Part shown: positions 1 to 11,130 of the stretch, in pieces
Layout: every line of letters starts with the position of its first letter
Position numbering within the stretch: the first letter of the stretch is position 1
From: Anastrepha obliqua
Lineage: Eukaryota; Arthropoda; Insecta; Diptera; Tephritidae
Assembly: GCF_027943255.1 (NCBI RefSeq)
Contig: NC_072895.1
Coordinates: 25,828,001 to 25,892,000, forward strand
Length of the DNA: 64,000 bases
Reading direction: 5' to 3'
Made by a program: the position numbers and the translations under genes
Notes under the pieces: generated by a model
Seen by the model: only the letters and a program-made list of their open reading frames with translations
Databases searched by the model: none
What the model was told of the DNA's origin: nothing

Positions 1-139
1 TTCTAAATTTTGGTTTACATAGTGAAGTATTCGAGATTTTTGTATACTAAATTACTAAACTTTAAAAGTTGAAATTCAAAACACAACTACAATCTGTGTG
101 AGAAACAAGGAACCGCGATTGTTCATGAAGTATAAAAGA
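1..139. other. Unassigned AT-rich flank
   Basis: Short non-coding stretch before the foldback element. I see no gene or repeat boundary in it. Confidence 0.4.
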
Positions 140-1012
140 TGATGCTTTCCATTTCAATTCAACCGGGCTATTCGGGTCATGTTCTTCGATTTCGATGTAA
201 CTCAAATATGTTGCTCTCTGGTCAAAATAATGAGACACGTATTTTTTTGTTCGCCCGAAAAAAAATTTTTTCAAGAGTTATCGGCAATTTTGTTTTTCGG
301 CTCAAACTCGATTTTTTTTAATTATAGAAGAAAAAAATTTTTTTTAATTCCCATAACTTAGTCAAAAATGAACCGATTTTAATAATTCTGGGTTCAAAAT
401 GATCGTAATTACTTACACGAGCGACTTCATGCAGAAACAATTGCAAAAAAGAAGTTCAAAATGTTTTATTTTGCAAAAAACAAAAAGTGCGAAACAGGGT
501 TTTTACTCAAAAATTCATTACTCAAAAACAACGCATTTTAGCTAATAGGCATTCAGCTCAGTTAAAGTTTGAGATGTCCTTTTGATTTAGAAAAAGTTAT
601 ATATTAAAAAAAACAAAAATACACTTTTTGAAATATTGAATTTCGAAAATATTTAAATTTTTTTTCTTTTTTGCTAAATAAAAAATTTTCAACTACTTTT
701 TTGCAATTGTTTCTACATGAAGTCGCTCGTGTAAGTAATTACGATCATTTTGAACCCAGAATTATTAAAATCGGTTCATTTTTGACTAAGTTATGGGCAT
801 TTAAAAAAAAATTTGTCTTATATTATATAATTAAAAAAAATCGAGTTTGAGCCGAAAAACAAAATTGCCGATAACTCTTGAAAAAAATTTTTTTCGGGCG
901 AACAAAAAAATACGTGTCTCATTATTTTGACCAGAGAGCAACATATTTGAGTTACATCGAAATCGAAGAACATGACCCGAATAGCCCGGTTGAATTGAAA
1001 TGGAAAGCATCA
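140..1012. mobile_element. Foldback/long-TIR element, about 870 bp
   Basis: The stretch from 140 to about 450 is nearly the reverse complement of about 700 to 1012. The outer ends begin TGATGCTTTCC on each strand. The same peptide-like reading frame appears on plus at 139-321 and on minus at 831-1067, which shows the symmetry directly. A spacer of about 250 bp separates arms of about 310 bp. No transposase is encoded, so this is a non-autonomous foldback or long-inverted-repeat element. No clear target-site duplication was identified. Confidence 0.85.
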
Positions 1013-1071
1013 GATATATATTAAACATTTTTTTAAATAAAAGTATGTACAAAACTACGAGCCGCAATTAC

Positions 1072-2191
1072 TCAATAAGCCGTGTAGTCTCCATCGTTGT
1101 CGAGTATAGCCTGTAGGGCGGGTCGATTTAAAAATCGCTCATTGCTCTGTGAAAATCGTATTCTAGGGATCAAAATAAGAAACTTTGCCGAAGGAACCAT
1201 ACCTCTAAAACGAATTCTGATGTCCCCCAAATTGGGGCGAACGAAAAATCCCACTTTGACCCATTTAGAGTGCTCCAATCGAGTCCAAATGTATGACCGA
1301 CCCCCACTAACTTTGGACGGCCAATCCACCCATGTCAGTGGCACACCCCCTGGAACTCCCCTGGGGGGTTCCCCATACAATCATTTCAAAATATCACCAT
1401 TTGGCCTTTACATGAGAAAAGAAACTAAAAAGTTCGACCCAAATTGGGGGACATCAGAATTCGTTTTAGAGGTATGGTTCCTTCGGCAAAGTTTCCTATT
1501 TTGATCCCTAGAATATGATTTTCACAGAGCAATGGGCGATATTTTTGTCTCCCCACAAATCGACCCGGCCTAATAGCCTGGCATCTTCTCGGCATGCTTT
1601 GAACCAGCTTTCCTGCATAGCTCGTCGACAAAGAGGACTAGATTTTGCGAACTTGACGCCGAGTTGCTTTAAGTAATGGACTGGCCTTCCGACAAGATGC
1701 ATTTTCATAGTTCCCCACACATTTTCAAGGGGGTTGGCGTCTGGAGACTGGAAAGGCCAGTCCAATACTGTGACGCCATTTGTTAGTTTTGTTGTTTCTC
1801 AATGAGTTTTCTTGAGAGAAGAGGTTTTGATGATGTGGGATGGTAAGATATGGTCGCCTCCTTCAGTCGACGTTCGATGGTGTTGATAGTCATATCTATT
1901 CTCTTTTTAACAAGAACGGATTGTGCTTGACGTAGTCACAAAGAAGGGTCCCGCTTAAAAAGTTGGACGATCACTTTATTCTGCTTTTTTGTCGTCACTA
2001 GCTTCAAGCCGCGCTCGGAAGAGTCATCAACATTTTTGTTCTCCGCTGTTGGTATTCCGTTGATTCCACATCACAACAAACTTTTTTGAACCTTTAATCA
2101 CTTTTGCAGCCCCGGCGTAAGATAATTTCGGCCCTTTCGAATGCGTGCATAAAAATACCGCCTCGAAACGCTTTGCGTACTTCTCACTCAT
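1072..2191 (-). pseudogene. Tc1-like transposase relic, interrupted by a MITE
   Basis: Reading leftward, an ATG at 2191 opens a Tc1-type N terminus (MSEKYAKRFEAVF, then SYAGAAKVIKG). The C-terminal part reads QSPDANPLENVWGTMK, the usual third-acidic-residue neighbourhood of Tc1 transposases, then LVQSMPRRCQA. The last residues (LDNDGDYTAY) resume only beyond the insertion at 1114-1572. Frameshifts and stops lie between the recognisable blocks, so the gene is dead. Confidence 0.8.
1114..1572. mobile_element. hAT-type MITE with 8-bp target duplication
   Basis: Terminal inverted repeats read TAGGGCGGGTCGATTT on the left and TAGGCCGGGTCGATTT as the complement of the right end. ATAGCCTG occurs immediately outside both ends (1106-1113 and 1573-1580), an 8-bp target-site duplication as expected for hAT elements. 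Inverted copies continue inward for over 100 bp (about 1133-1250 against 1430-1540). The element splits the C terminus of the Tc1 relic, so it arrived later. Confidence 0.9.
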
Positions 2192-2709
2192 TTTTGTTTG
2201 GTTGCGTTTATGGGAAAATTTCGAACGACACTAACCTTAGTTAGCCCTTGAGTGGGACTATTACGCAGCAAAAAGTAGAACGAAATATATCTTCAAGTTA
2301 CAATACAAAGTCGGAATACAAATAACAATTTTGTAAAACTAGGTGTTTATAAAGGTGATTCTTCTCATATAATTAACACTCCGTTGGACACCTTTTTTAT
2401 TTCCTTCCTTCCTTTTTTCGTCCTGTTCAAGGATCCTTTTTAAATGGTTATATTCATTAATCGATGAAAACTAAATTTAGGGAAGCTACCTGGAAGGTCA
2501 AGTCGTTAGTTATAATAGAAATATATTAAATTCACGTGCAAGGTCGAAAAAGTTTAACCTCTGGCTGCCCAAAGGGGGGTTTAAAAACATAAAAATATTC
2601 ACCAAATGATGCAATTCACATTATAAAACTCAATTCCTACAAACATCTCAAATACACAGCAACAAACTAATTTATTAGCTGTATTACTTTCTAGAATCAG
2701 ACTACGAAA
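2192..2709 (+). promoter_or_regulatory. Region upstream of FPPS-like copy 1
   Basis: Non-coding, partly Tc1 flank. The last bases before the ATG (a TTACTTTCTAGA run near 2687) closely match the sequence before copy 2 (near 31143). This could be a 3' splice site ending an upstream non-coding exon, or shared 5' UTR. No TATA box can be assigned with confidence. Confidence 0.35.
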
Positions 2710-5700
2710 ATGTTTTCATCGATGCGAGAAGGGTCCCGAATGCATGCAACGGTGGTTGCACGAGTTGTCTCAAACGCTAGCAGAACCAAAAGCAAAATTG
2801 ATTTACCCAGGAGCGCATTACAATATCGCACTTCTATGCTCGGAGTAGGAACGCATCGTACCAAACCATTGACTATTCAGGAGGCAGACAAGCAAAATCT
2901 TGGAAGAACTATGGGGTAAGTGAATGGGGAACGGGGGAAAAAAGAAATGGGAACAAACCTTCAACCATCAAATGATAAACCCAACGAGATCCACCAATAC
3001 GGACAGCGTCCAATGTTTTTAACGTGAGCTCCTACCGACGATGGTCCGACACCACGGTGCTCAAAAGCACAACGGATGAAATCCATGCGTTGATCAGCGC
3101 TCCAAAAACGCAAAAAGCATTTAACGGTACCAATGGGCAGTGCGGAATGGACACACTAACTACCTTGGTGGGGTTCGAGGTCTGTCTAATCCTCTGCCGT
3201 ACTATGGGTCCGGCACCCGGTTGCAAAGCAAATCCACATTGAGCCAAAAAAGCTCTACCCGCATTTGAATGTTAAACCACAACCACCACGATACCCCCCG
3301 AAGGGCCTACCCCAAGAACAGGTCGGAGTAAGCTCCGAGGGCCCTTGTTCCCCGTGGTACCAGATTTGAGTCTCCAAGTCAGACTTCGTAGGCAAGACTA
3401 CTACCAGTTGAGCTTCCATACAGCTCTGAACTGGTGGCCATACCCCAACTTCCACAACAGCACACACAAACTAAAACTAAATAAAAACTAATCAATTGAA
3501 CGCCTAAAATTTCTTCGCCGTCTAAAAACCTCACGCGCATATTGTCCTAACAGTTCGACATTCCGACGGCTGGCAGTCACACCACTCACATCATACCGTC
3601 CATCAGTCTAACTAATCCCCACACCCACAAGATCTCTAATGCTGAGTACATTGGGCATTCACAGAGGACATGCACCCAGCTCTCTCTTGCCGACCCTCAA
3701 GCCGAACCAACTCCTGTAAGGAGAAAACCCAGGCTAAGGGAAAATCCGAAAATCAGGATTTCCCCCATTAAAAGCGGACAGTAAGCAATCTAAAAATTTT
3801 GGGAGTCGATAGTTGGCTCTCCTTTTCTGCGCACACAACCGCAATTGTTGCTAAAGTCCAAAACAGCAACAAGGTCCTCAAACCGCTTGCCGGCAGTACT
3901 TTGGACAAAGAAATGTTGCTGGCGACCGGTTCTAAATCATGCTGCGCCTGTTTGCTCGCCTGGAAGTAGTGATTCGCAGTGGATATAGACATGAAAATAT
4001 ACTGCTATCAGGATAGCCACGGGATGCCTCTTGATGTCCCCCTTACAGCATCTACACAATGAGGCATAAATGCATAACAAAATGCTCAGCAAACAGTTTA
4101 TACTCGATTACTACCGAAGGATTCATCACTGCGCATACTTGTTAGAACCTGAGTCGCCTTCCAGGCACGTCAGGAGGCATTTCTTCAAGTATTCTGACGA
4201 GATCCAGGACAAAACGAACTTACAACTACGGGACCGGACAGCATACAGACAGACGCTAAATGACATTCATTGGGAGACTCTTACCACCTTCCTAAACTTT
4301 CGACCTCTGAATGCCGTCATCGGAGTCCAACCGCCACCTATTGCAGATAAAAAGCTTCAGCTATACCGAGAGACCCGCCATTGCGTTCTGGATGCTGTAG
4401 CAGATTAAATTCCTACCTATCCTCGATTCCGACATACCTCACATATGGTTTGTGAAACATGTGAGGGCACACCGTACGATACGAACCACCTTTTCACATG
4501 CCCCATCAAACCTACTCACCTAACACCCCTCTTCCACCTGTCGAAACACCGCGTTATCTCGACCTACCGTTAGATTGGTTAGACGAAAACGACCGGTAAC
4601 TACATCGCACTGATAGGGTTTAGTAAGCTAATACACCAACAACAACAACATTGACCCAACGATTGATCGACACAATTCACGCAATCCGCATGACGGATCA
4701 CGTTTATTTTAGCGCCGGACGAAGATAGATGGAAGATTTTTAAGCATCGAGATCTAAAATTGCTCAGCTACATAAAAAATTCATCAGCTTTGCTGTTCTT
4801 CAGTATAGAAATAAAAAGTGTAAAGAACTCAATATGTAGCAAAAAGAAGGTGGCGCAAAATTAATCACCCATTACGAAGATTTACAATTTTTGCAAATGG
4901 CTGGCCGCAAGCCAAGGTATACCAAGGAAAACTTGAAGCCGAACAGTCGAAAGGGAAACTAGAAGGATCGGGAATAGCTGGAGCGAATTAAAGTACATTG
5001 CCAAGCATCACACAAGATGGCCCGTAGGCGTGGTTGATGTTCTATGTCCCACGATGGATTGAGGACTGGAAGAGAAATATACAGCGGCAGCGCGTAAAAG
5101 TCACAATAAAGATTTCCATCACTCAAAATCATTCTTTTTTAGAACAAAGTCATTTAAAAATGGAGTGAATGATTAATTTTGCGCCACCTTATATATTCAG
5201 TAAATCCTTTATAGTGAATATTACTATTCGAGCACTTATAATATTATCTTTCATTACTTTTTAGTACGAGTACTTTATCAACAACTGGAAATCTCGCTGT
5301 GCCCTTGACAATGGCAAAAAATGACATCTCTGAATTTATGGCTGTCTATCCAGGTAGTTGAAAAGAAAAATAATAAAAATTTCAGGGATTACTTAGCATA
5401 AACTCAGCCAAGGCGAATATATTAAAGTTAGTATCGGTAAATCAGCTGATTTGTTTTTGTTTTTTTCTTTCGCCGTGTTCGTGTAGCTGTCAGCGCAGAA
5501 TGAAACACGGCGAATTCATTATTTGATTTTTACTTTGCCGTGACAATCAAATGTAAAAAAATATTGTTGTTGGTAGAGTGTCACCGCCTTTAATGAATGC
5601 GCCTTCGACTCAGCCGTTAATAAAAAAATAAAAAATAAATCTGATATTTTTTTCTTTCCTTTCATTTCTAACGAGTCTCAATTTATTTACAGCCGTTGTA

Positions 5701-8700
5701 AGCGAACTTACGGAGTTTGCTAATAGATATGAAAGCAAAGAGGCTGCAGAATGGTTCAAGAAGGTAGTGAATACCGATTTTCTAAACACATTTATCCAAA
5801 GTTATCCAGTATTCATACAAATATTTCCATTTCATAGGCTTTGCAGTACAACTTGTCACCGACCAACACAAAAAATAGTATAACTGCCGTTTTGACTTAC
5901 AAAAATTTAGTGAAAAAGGATCAACTCACTGCAGAAAAATTAAGATTGGCGCATTTGCTTGGCTGGTGCCTCGAAGTGGTAGGCTTCTCGCTCTCACACT
6001 TCTGAAAAAAACGCATAATTTTTACTAACTCGAACTACATATATTTGTAAATTTGTATGTGCTCCACAGCTGCACTCCATGATCCTCATCACCGATGATA
6101 TCTTGGACAACAGCACCACACGTCGGGGCCAGCCATGTTGGTATAAATTGGAAGACGTTGGTCTCAATGCTGTCAACGATGTGTTCATGATTGAAAATGG
6201 CATCTATGAACTACTCAAAAAACATTTCCGTCACTTGGACTGCTATGTGGAGCTGATCGAATTATTTCGCCAAAGTACCTTTAAATGCATGTTTGGGCAG
6301 TCAATGGATATGCTTGTCGGTCGAAGGAGTGTGACCACTTTCACTAGGGCCACATACGACGCAATTGCAATGAATAAAACTTCCAGCTACTTTTTCTATT
6401 TACCCATCGCACTGGCTTTACATTTGGCGAAGTGAGCAAGCAATTGAAATATTTATGAAAGTAAAACAAAAAATATTTTAAAAATCTTCATTTTTAGCGT
6501 TAAAGACCAACGAATTTTCAGCGAATGTGAAACCATTTCATTGGAGTTGGGTAATTATTGTCAAGCGCAAAATGATTTCCTTGATTGTTTTGGTAATCCC
6601 GAGTTTACTGGCAAGATTGGCACAGATATACAGGCCAATAAGTGTTCCTGGTTGGCGGTGGTGTGCATGGAATTGGCAAATCCGGCACAAAAGTCTATCA
6701 TGGCAGAGTGTTATGGACAAAGTGGTAGGTATAAGGTGGCACAAAATTAATCATCCAATTGTGTTCTTGCATAACTTTTCTACTAAAAACAAATGTGAGG
6801 TTAGAGGTTAAATGTCTGCCCTAGCTTGGGGTCCACTTGTACAAATATTCAAAATTCGTCCGTTGTGATGCAATACAGGGGAAAGGAGTAGGGAAAGAAG
6901 AAGGAACCTTGGGATTAGCGGAAGGGGACCATGCACTTACGACGACGCCGACGTTCGTCCGTCATCAGCCGCAACAAACTACTGATGAACTTCACCAGAT
7001 GTGTGATACTTAAACCCGCTATATCCGCAGGCGTAGCGAAAAATGGTCGACATCTTTGCCAGACGAGAGCAGGGCAGCTGAGAAGAAGGTGTTGAGATGA
7101 TTCCACCTCGTCCTCAAGACAGCTTCTACAGAACGGACTTGAGGCAGTGCCAAGTCTCACCTCATGGACAACTAACACACAATGTCCGGTAAGGAGACCC
7201 ACCAAATTCGAGAGCTGGGAGCCTTAGGGAACTCCTCCTCGAGCGTCCCCGATCTACTCGTGGCCAGAAGGATCTCGCGACCTTGCACGTTTGCGCACTA
7301 ACCCAGCGCGCGCTGAGTTGACTCGAGGTCCATCTTTCTAGGGGTAGACCACAGGTTCTTAAGGAAACCCCAAAGTTCTCAGTCTAGCGAGCTCATCAGC
7401 CCAGCAGCTAAATACAAAAACAAATAATAATTTTAAGGGAAATCTATATTTTGACCTTTACGCGCTCCATTGCTTGTCTGTTCGTATACTGCACAAGTTA
7501 ATCTCGAGGAAGGATGATTCCAACAGAGCTTTATAGCTGCTTACCGTCATTTTGTAGGCTAAAGTTTTTCATTTAAACGCGCCATAGTACGATATTGCTA
7601 TTTAAAGCCCAGTACGATAGCTTCAAATGCAGGGTTTATCAGCATAATGGAAGTCTATCGTCCACCTTTGATTCTATATCTGGTGTTCAGCAAGGTTGCC
7701 TGATTTCTGCTCGGTGACGTGCTTTCAAGATCTGTAGACTGATGCCGCGGAGGCATACAATGGAACTCCAGCGTACATCTTGCAGACCACCAGATTACGC
7801 CGATGACATCTGTCTATTGTCCACAAAGCACTTTGACATGCAGAAGAAGCTCGACGTTTGGTGAAAGAATCAAACAAAGTCGGGCTCAAGATTAATGCGG
7901 AAAAAGACTAGATCGCTTGAAGTAAATGTCACGGATCCAAGCAGTAGCTTCAGCGTTATGAATTCTAGCATTCAAAACGTCAACAACTTCACCTACCTGG
8001 GAAATGTAATTTCTACGAACGGAGGTGCAGCGGACGACATACTCGTTCAAAGCCGAATCAGAAACAAAGCTCGCAGCGCGTTTGCTCAGCTGAACAAAAT
8101 ATGGAATTCTAAAGCGATTTTCACACATACAAAGCTGCGTATTTTCAACTCAAATGTAAAATCGAACCTTTTGTATGGCTGTGAGACCCGACTCATGATA
8201 AACTTGCTCGCAAATAAGCTACAAGTTTTTGTCAACAAATTTTTAAGACGTTTATTGCGGACTTGGTGACCCGGAACAATCAACAACAGAGAACTTTGGA
8301 CGAATTGTAAGTAGTTACCCATCCAGACTGAAAAAAAGCAGCGGAAGTGGTTGTAGATTGGCCATACTCTTCGAAAGTATGCCACAGAAATATGCAAGCA
8401 AGCACTCGATTGGAGCCCGCAAGGCAGTAGAAAAAGAACTTAAGGCTGCAGGGAAATCTTTGAACGAAGTCAAGGTCCTCGTGATCGTTGGAAGCGTTTG
8501 TAGAGGCCCTATGTGGAGGACAGAAATTAAGAGATAGTACAATATACAAGGCGAAGTCCAAAATAAACAAGACTGAGCTAAAATAGAAACGACAGGAGCT
8601 TTGTTCTGATAACTTCGAGTTTATTTATTCACGGTTTTGCGCGATCTAAAAGCTTTTGGAAAGAGTTTTTCAGGTCATTGACCGGAATGTCCTTCAGGAG

Positions 8701-9619
8701 GTCGGTACAAGCCTTTTGGGTGGCCTCTACGGACGCAGTTCCCCATACCATCGCGGCTGTGATGTCGACTCAAGTACCTTTCCTCCTTCTTTCTTAAGTT
8801 ATAGAAAAAGTAATTGTGTCCATCCGGCCTATCCAGATTGAACTTATTTTCGTCACTAAATACTACTTTTTCCCATTCACCGGAATCGTTTTTTGTAACA
8901 GGGTTGGAGCCATGCAACGCCACGTAAAATCGAGGCGACGTTCTTTGCGAAATTTATTCAAATTTTTTTTTTTTGTTGCACTGTTTGGTCTTCAGATGTG
9001 GCGCTTTTAATTCTTGAATAGCCTTTCGAGTAGTGGACTTGCTGGCTGCAAAATTTACTATTTCTTCAATTTTTGATGTTGAAAGGGCGGAATTTGATGC
9101 AATCTTAAGGATTCTGCGGGATTCCTTCGGTGTCAAAGACATCGCAGTTTTGATTTTGTAGTTCTTACAATAGGAAGCACCTTGTTTTTCGTAAAGCTCC
9201 ACAAAACGTTGGGAGTTTCACTAATTTTTTTGGCAATTTGGCGATTTGAAAACGCCTCTGAGGTCATCGATTTGACCTTTACGCGATCTGTTAAACCTTT
9301 CTGCTTTCCCCATTTTATAAGAATTACGAATTTTTTTTTTTCATTTGTATGGAAACGCCCTATACTCGTAGCAGAAAACTTTTTGTTTCTGGTTAGTCAA
9401 TCATTCTTCATACATTCACATTTCCCAATTTCAGATCCCCAGAAGATCGCGCGTGTTAAACAGCTCTACGAAGAATTGAAGATACCCAGCATCTATGCCA
9501 AATACGAAGCGGAAATATACAACAGAATACAAACTCGTATTCAACAAACATCGGATGATGTGCCACGTGAAGTTCTACAAGAAATACTTAACACAATTTA
9601 TCGTAGGGAAGTGAAATAA
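2710..9619 (+). CDS. FPPS-like isoprenyl diphosphate synthase family enzyme, copy 1
   Basis: Exons are 2710-2915, 5265-5353, 5693-5763, 5838-5978, 6070-6431, 6498-6724 and 9435-9619. All introns are GT-AG and the joined frame is open for 426 codons ending TAA. Residues 1 to about 80 are Ser/Arg-rich, like a mitochondrial presequence. A second in-frame Met before AKNDISEFMAVYP could start a cytosolic form. The first aspartate-rich motif is DDILD (178-182) followed by TRRGQ; K272, TGK (327-329) and K338 are kept. The FPPS family normally condenses IPP with DMAPP and GPP. Here the GGKxxR IPP-binding motif is replaced by PTNTKN (130-135), the second aspartate-rich motif is N315-DFLD, IQD is IQA, and the usual Phe pair before DDxxD is M173-I174. 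Plain FPPS activity is therefore doubtful; an FPPS-derived terpene synthase is possible. Introns 1 and 6 (2.3 and 2.7 kb) are full of transposon relics. Confidence 0.93.
3011..3767 (+). other. Intron 1 debris, probable 5' retroelement sequence
   Basis: No intact ORF and no protein I recognise. It lies directly before jockey reverse-transcriptase sequence in the same intron and is GC-richer than its surroundings, so it is probably the degraded 5' part of that element. Confidence 0.35.
3768..4655 (+). pseudogene. Jockey-clade non-LTR retrotransposon, 3' fragment
   Basis: Plus-strand translation gives the RT-to-C-terminal region: LKILGV, then HTTAIVAKVQN and KVLKPLAGST. These are followed at 4070-4408 by IRRHFF-like and TYRQTLNDIH-like blocks, then a cysteine/histidine module (CETCEGTPYDTNHLFTCP). 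An (AAC)n tail at about 4637-4650 marks the 3' end. Stops and frameshifts are present. The same family lies inverted at 56540-57840. Confidence 0.8.
4848..5190. mobile_element. Non-autonomous TIR element, about 340 bp
   Basis: AGGTGGCGCAAAATTAATCA at the left end is mirrored at the right end (complement of 5162-5190). No coding capacity is visible. A related terminus occurs again at 6730, so the family has more than one insertion in this gene. Confidence 0.75.
5410..5605. mobile_element. MITE in intron 2 of copy 1
   Basis: Ends read AAGGCG with ATTAAAG nearby on both strands. ACTCAGCC lies immediately left and again two bases right of the element, consistent with an 8-bp target duplication. 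A relative in inverted orientation is at 27394-27584. It fills most of the 339-bp intron 2. Confidence 0.75.
6730..6775. repeat. Solo terminus of the 4848-5190 TIR family
   Basis: TAAGGTGGCACAAAATTAAT just inside the intron 6 donor matches the terminal repeat of the element at 4848-5190. The partner end is not found nearby, so the element is truncated. Confidence 0.6.
6820..7440 (-). pseudogene. RNase H-type non-LTR retrotransposon C-terminal fragment
   Basis: The clearest frame (6915-7205) reads LLTGHC, then CRSCLEDEVESSQHLLLSCP, the C-terminal CxxC-H-C module of I/R1-group elements, then a helical LxxLVKFIS tail. The rest is degenerate. It lies antisense within intron 6 of FPPS-like copy 1. 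Confidence 0.75.
7480..8570 (+). pseudogene. RTE-like non-LTR reverse transcriptase fragment
   Basis: The frame contains GVQQGC, YADDICLLS, KVGLKINAEKT, NFTYLGNVIST and NVKSNLLYGCET in family order, covering palm to thumb. Several stops and frameshifts interrupt it; the longest open piece is 7895-8269. Relatives occur at 27875-28750, 32390-32572 and 52860-53110. Confidence 0.82.
8575..9345 (-). pseudogene. Tc1-like transposase relic in intron 6
   Basis: The N-terminal helix-turn-helix part is at 8954-9202 (MSLTPKESRRILKIASNSAL) and the catalytic-core part at 8675-8923 (WEKVVFSDENKFNLDRPDG). The FSDEnKFNLDGPDG block holds the first catalytic Asp of this Tc1 group. The frames are separate, so the gene is broken. 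Confidence 0.8.
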
Positions 9620-9625
9620 AAACAA

Positions 9626-9639
9626 AATAAATTAATAAA
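9626..9639 (+). promoter_or_regulatory. Poly(A) signals of FPPS-like copy 1
   Basis: Two AATAAA hexamers, at 9626-9631 and 9634-9639, begin 7 bases after the TAA stop. This implies a very short 3' UTR. Confidence 0.6.
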
Positions 9640-9962
9640 ACTGTGCTCGGATTCTCAACTTATTTATGGGCAAGCGTTTTGATTTAATAGTTGATCGTAT
9701 TTAATTGGGGCCTTCTAAATGCAATGAAGCGAAGAACTCGGAATCAAGGCAATAAGTCGCGAACTTCGGAAATACCAGCAAATGTGAATCTGACATAGGT
9801 ATAGTACTTCTGGTTACACTTCGTTACCTGCTATGCAGTTGGGTACCGATTTTCGTGATGTATGAGCGAAGTTTCATAGGAGAGAACTTGATGGGAGATA
9901 TTTGATACTCTCCCCTATATTCAACCTCCACATACTATATGTACATGACTTTACTGCACTGA
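9640..9962. other. Intergenic, nothing recognised
   Basis: No coding frame or repeat end could be assigned. Confidence 0.4.
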
Positions 9963-11130
9963 GTATTGCATTTCGAAAATGTTTTAGGGGTAAGCGGGAT
10001 ATTTCCTTGTTTACGAAGAAAAACTTCATATTTGAGGGACATAAGGCAGTGGATCGGTATACAGCGTGTTGGTACCCTCTTGGAAGCAGCTAGAAATTGC
10101 GAATCATTTTCAAATACAGTTTAAAATTTGTATTAAAAAAAAAAAAATAAAAATAAAAAAAATTAAAAAAAAATTGTAAAAAAAAAAATTTTATTGCTTT
10201 TAGATTGTAAAGGGTGGTTAAATTTCAAGGGCCAATGTTAAATGTGAACCACGCCGAAACGTCAATATTTTTTTTGCATTTCATTTGGTATTTTTTAATT
10301 TCAGACTAATTCAATTTGAACCAACCATGGAAAGATACACAATCGAGCAAAGCGTTCAAGTTATTCAGTTATTATGAAAACGGGCGTTCAAATCAAAATG
10401 CATATCGCGCACTTCGTGAAGAAAATCATCTTCAGTGATGAGGCACATTTTCACCTCAGTGGATTCGTCAATAAGCAGAATTACCGCATTTGGGCGAATG
10501 ATAATCAAAGAGTGATTGCTGGGTATTGCATTTCGGAAATGTTTTAGGGGTAAGCGGGATATTTCCTTGTTTACAAAGAAAAACTTCATATTTGAGGCAG
10601 AAGGAAGAAGAGGTATCGGGCGTAAGCAGTTTTCTTGATTGAGGAACATAAGGCAGTGGATCGGTATACAACGTGTTAGTCCCCTCTCGGAAACAGTTAG
10701 AGAATCATTTTGAAATATAGTTTAAAATTTGTATTAAAACAAAAAACAAAAAAATTAAAAATAAAAGTTTTAAAAAAAATGTTATTACTTGTAGATTGTA
10801 GAGGGTGGTTAAATTTCAAGGACCGCTGTTGAATGTGAACCACGCCGAAACGACAAGATTTTTTCTGTATTTCATTTGACATTTTTTAATTTCAGACTAA
10901 TTCAATTTGAACCATGGAAAGATACACAATCGAGCAATGCGTTAAAGTTATTCAGGCTTATTATGAAAACGGGCGTTCAAATCAAAATGCATAACGCGCA
11001 CCTCGTCTTCATCTTCAACTTCAGTGATGAGGCACATTCTCACCTCAGTGGATTCGTCAATAAGCAGAATTGCCGCATTTGGGCGAATGATAATCCAAGA
11101 GTGATTGCCGAAAAACCAATGCACCCACAA
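9963..11130 (+). repeat. Tandem duplication containing mariner 5' ends
   Basis: The block starting GTATTGCATTTCG at 9965 recurs at 10527. Each unit carries the same flank, an A-rich tract, then the mariner left end (AGGGTGGTTAAATTTCAAGG) and the start of its transposase. The unit is about 560 bp, so flank and mariner start were duplicated together. The second unit continues into a longer mariner. Confidence 0.8.
10203..10524 (+). pseudogene. Mariner-family transposase fragment, internally deleted
   Basis: It begins with the terminal repeat and a start resembling MERYTIEQ. Sequence then jumps from the N-terminal helix-turn-helix region directly to IFSDEAHFHLSGFVNKQN, the first catalytic Asp block. 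It ends where the next duplicated unit begins. Confidence 0.75.

Noticed and set aside
139..1067. Matching ORFs on opposite strands as genes
   Set aside because: They are the two arms of one inverted repeat; the shared peptide is a by-product of the palindrome.
6070..6431. Plain annotation of the two genes as ordinary FPPS
   Set aside because: Overall similarity supports the family, but key IPP-binding and second-motif residues are altered in both copies, so the specific reaction cannot be assumed.
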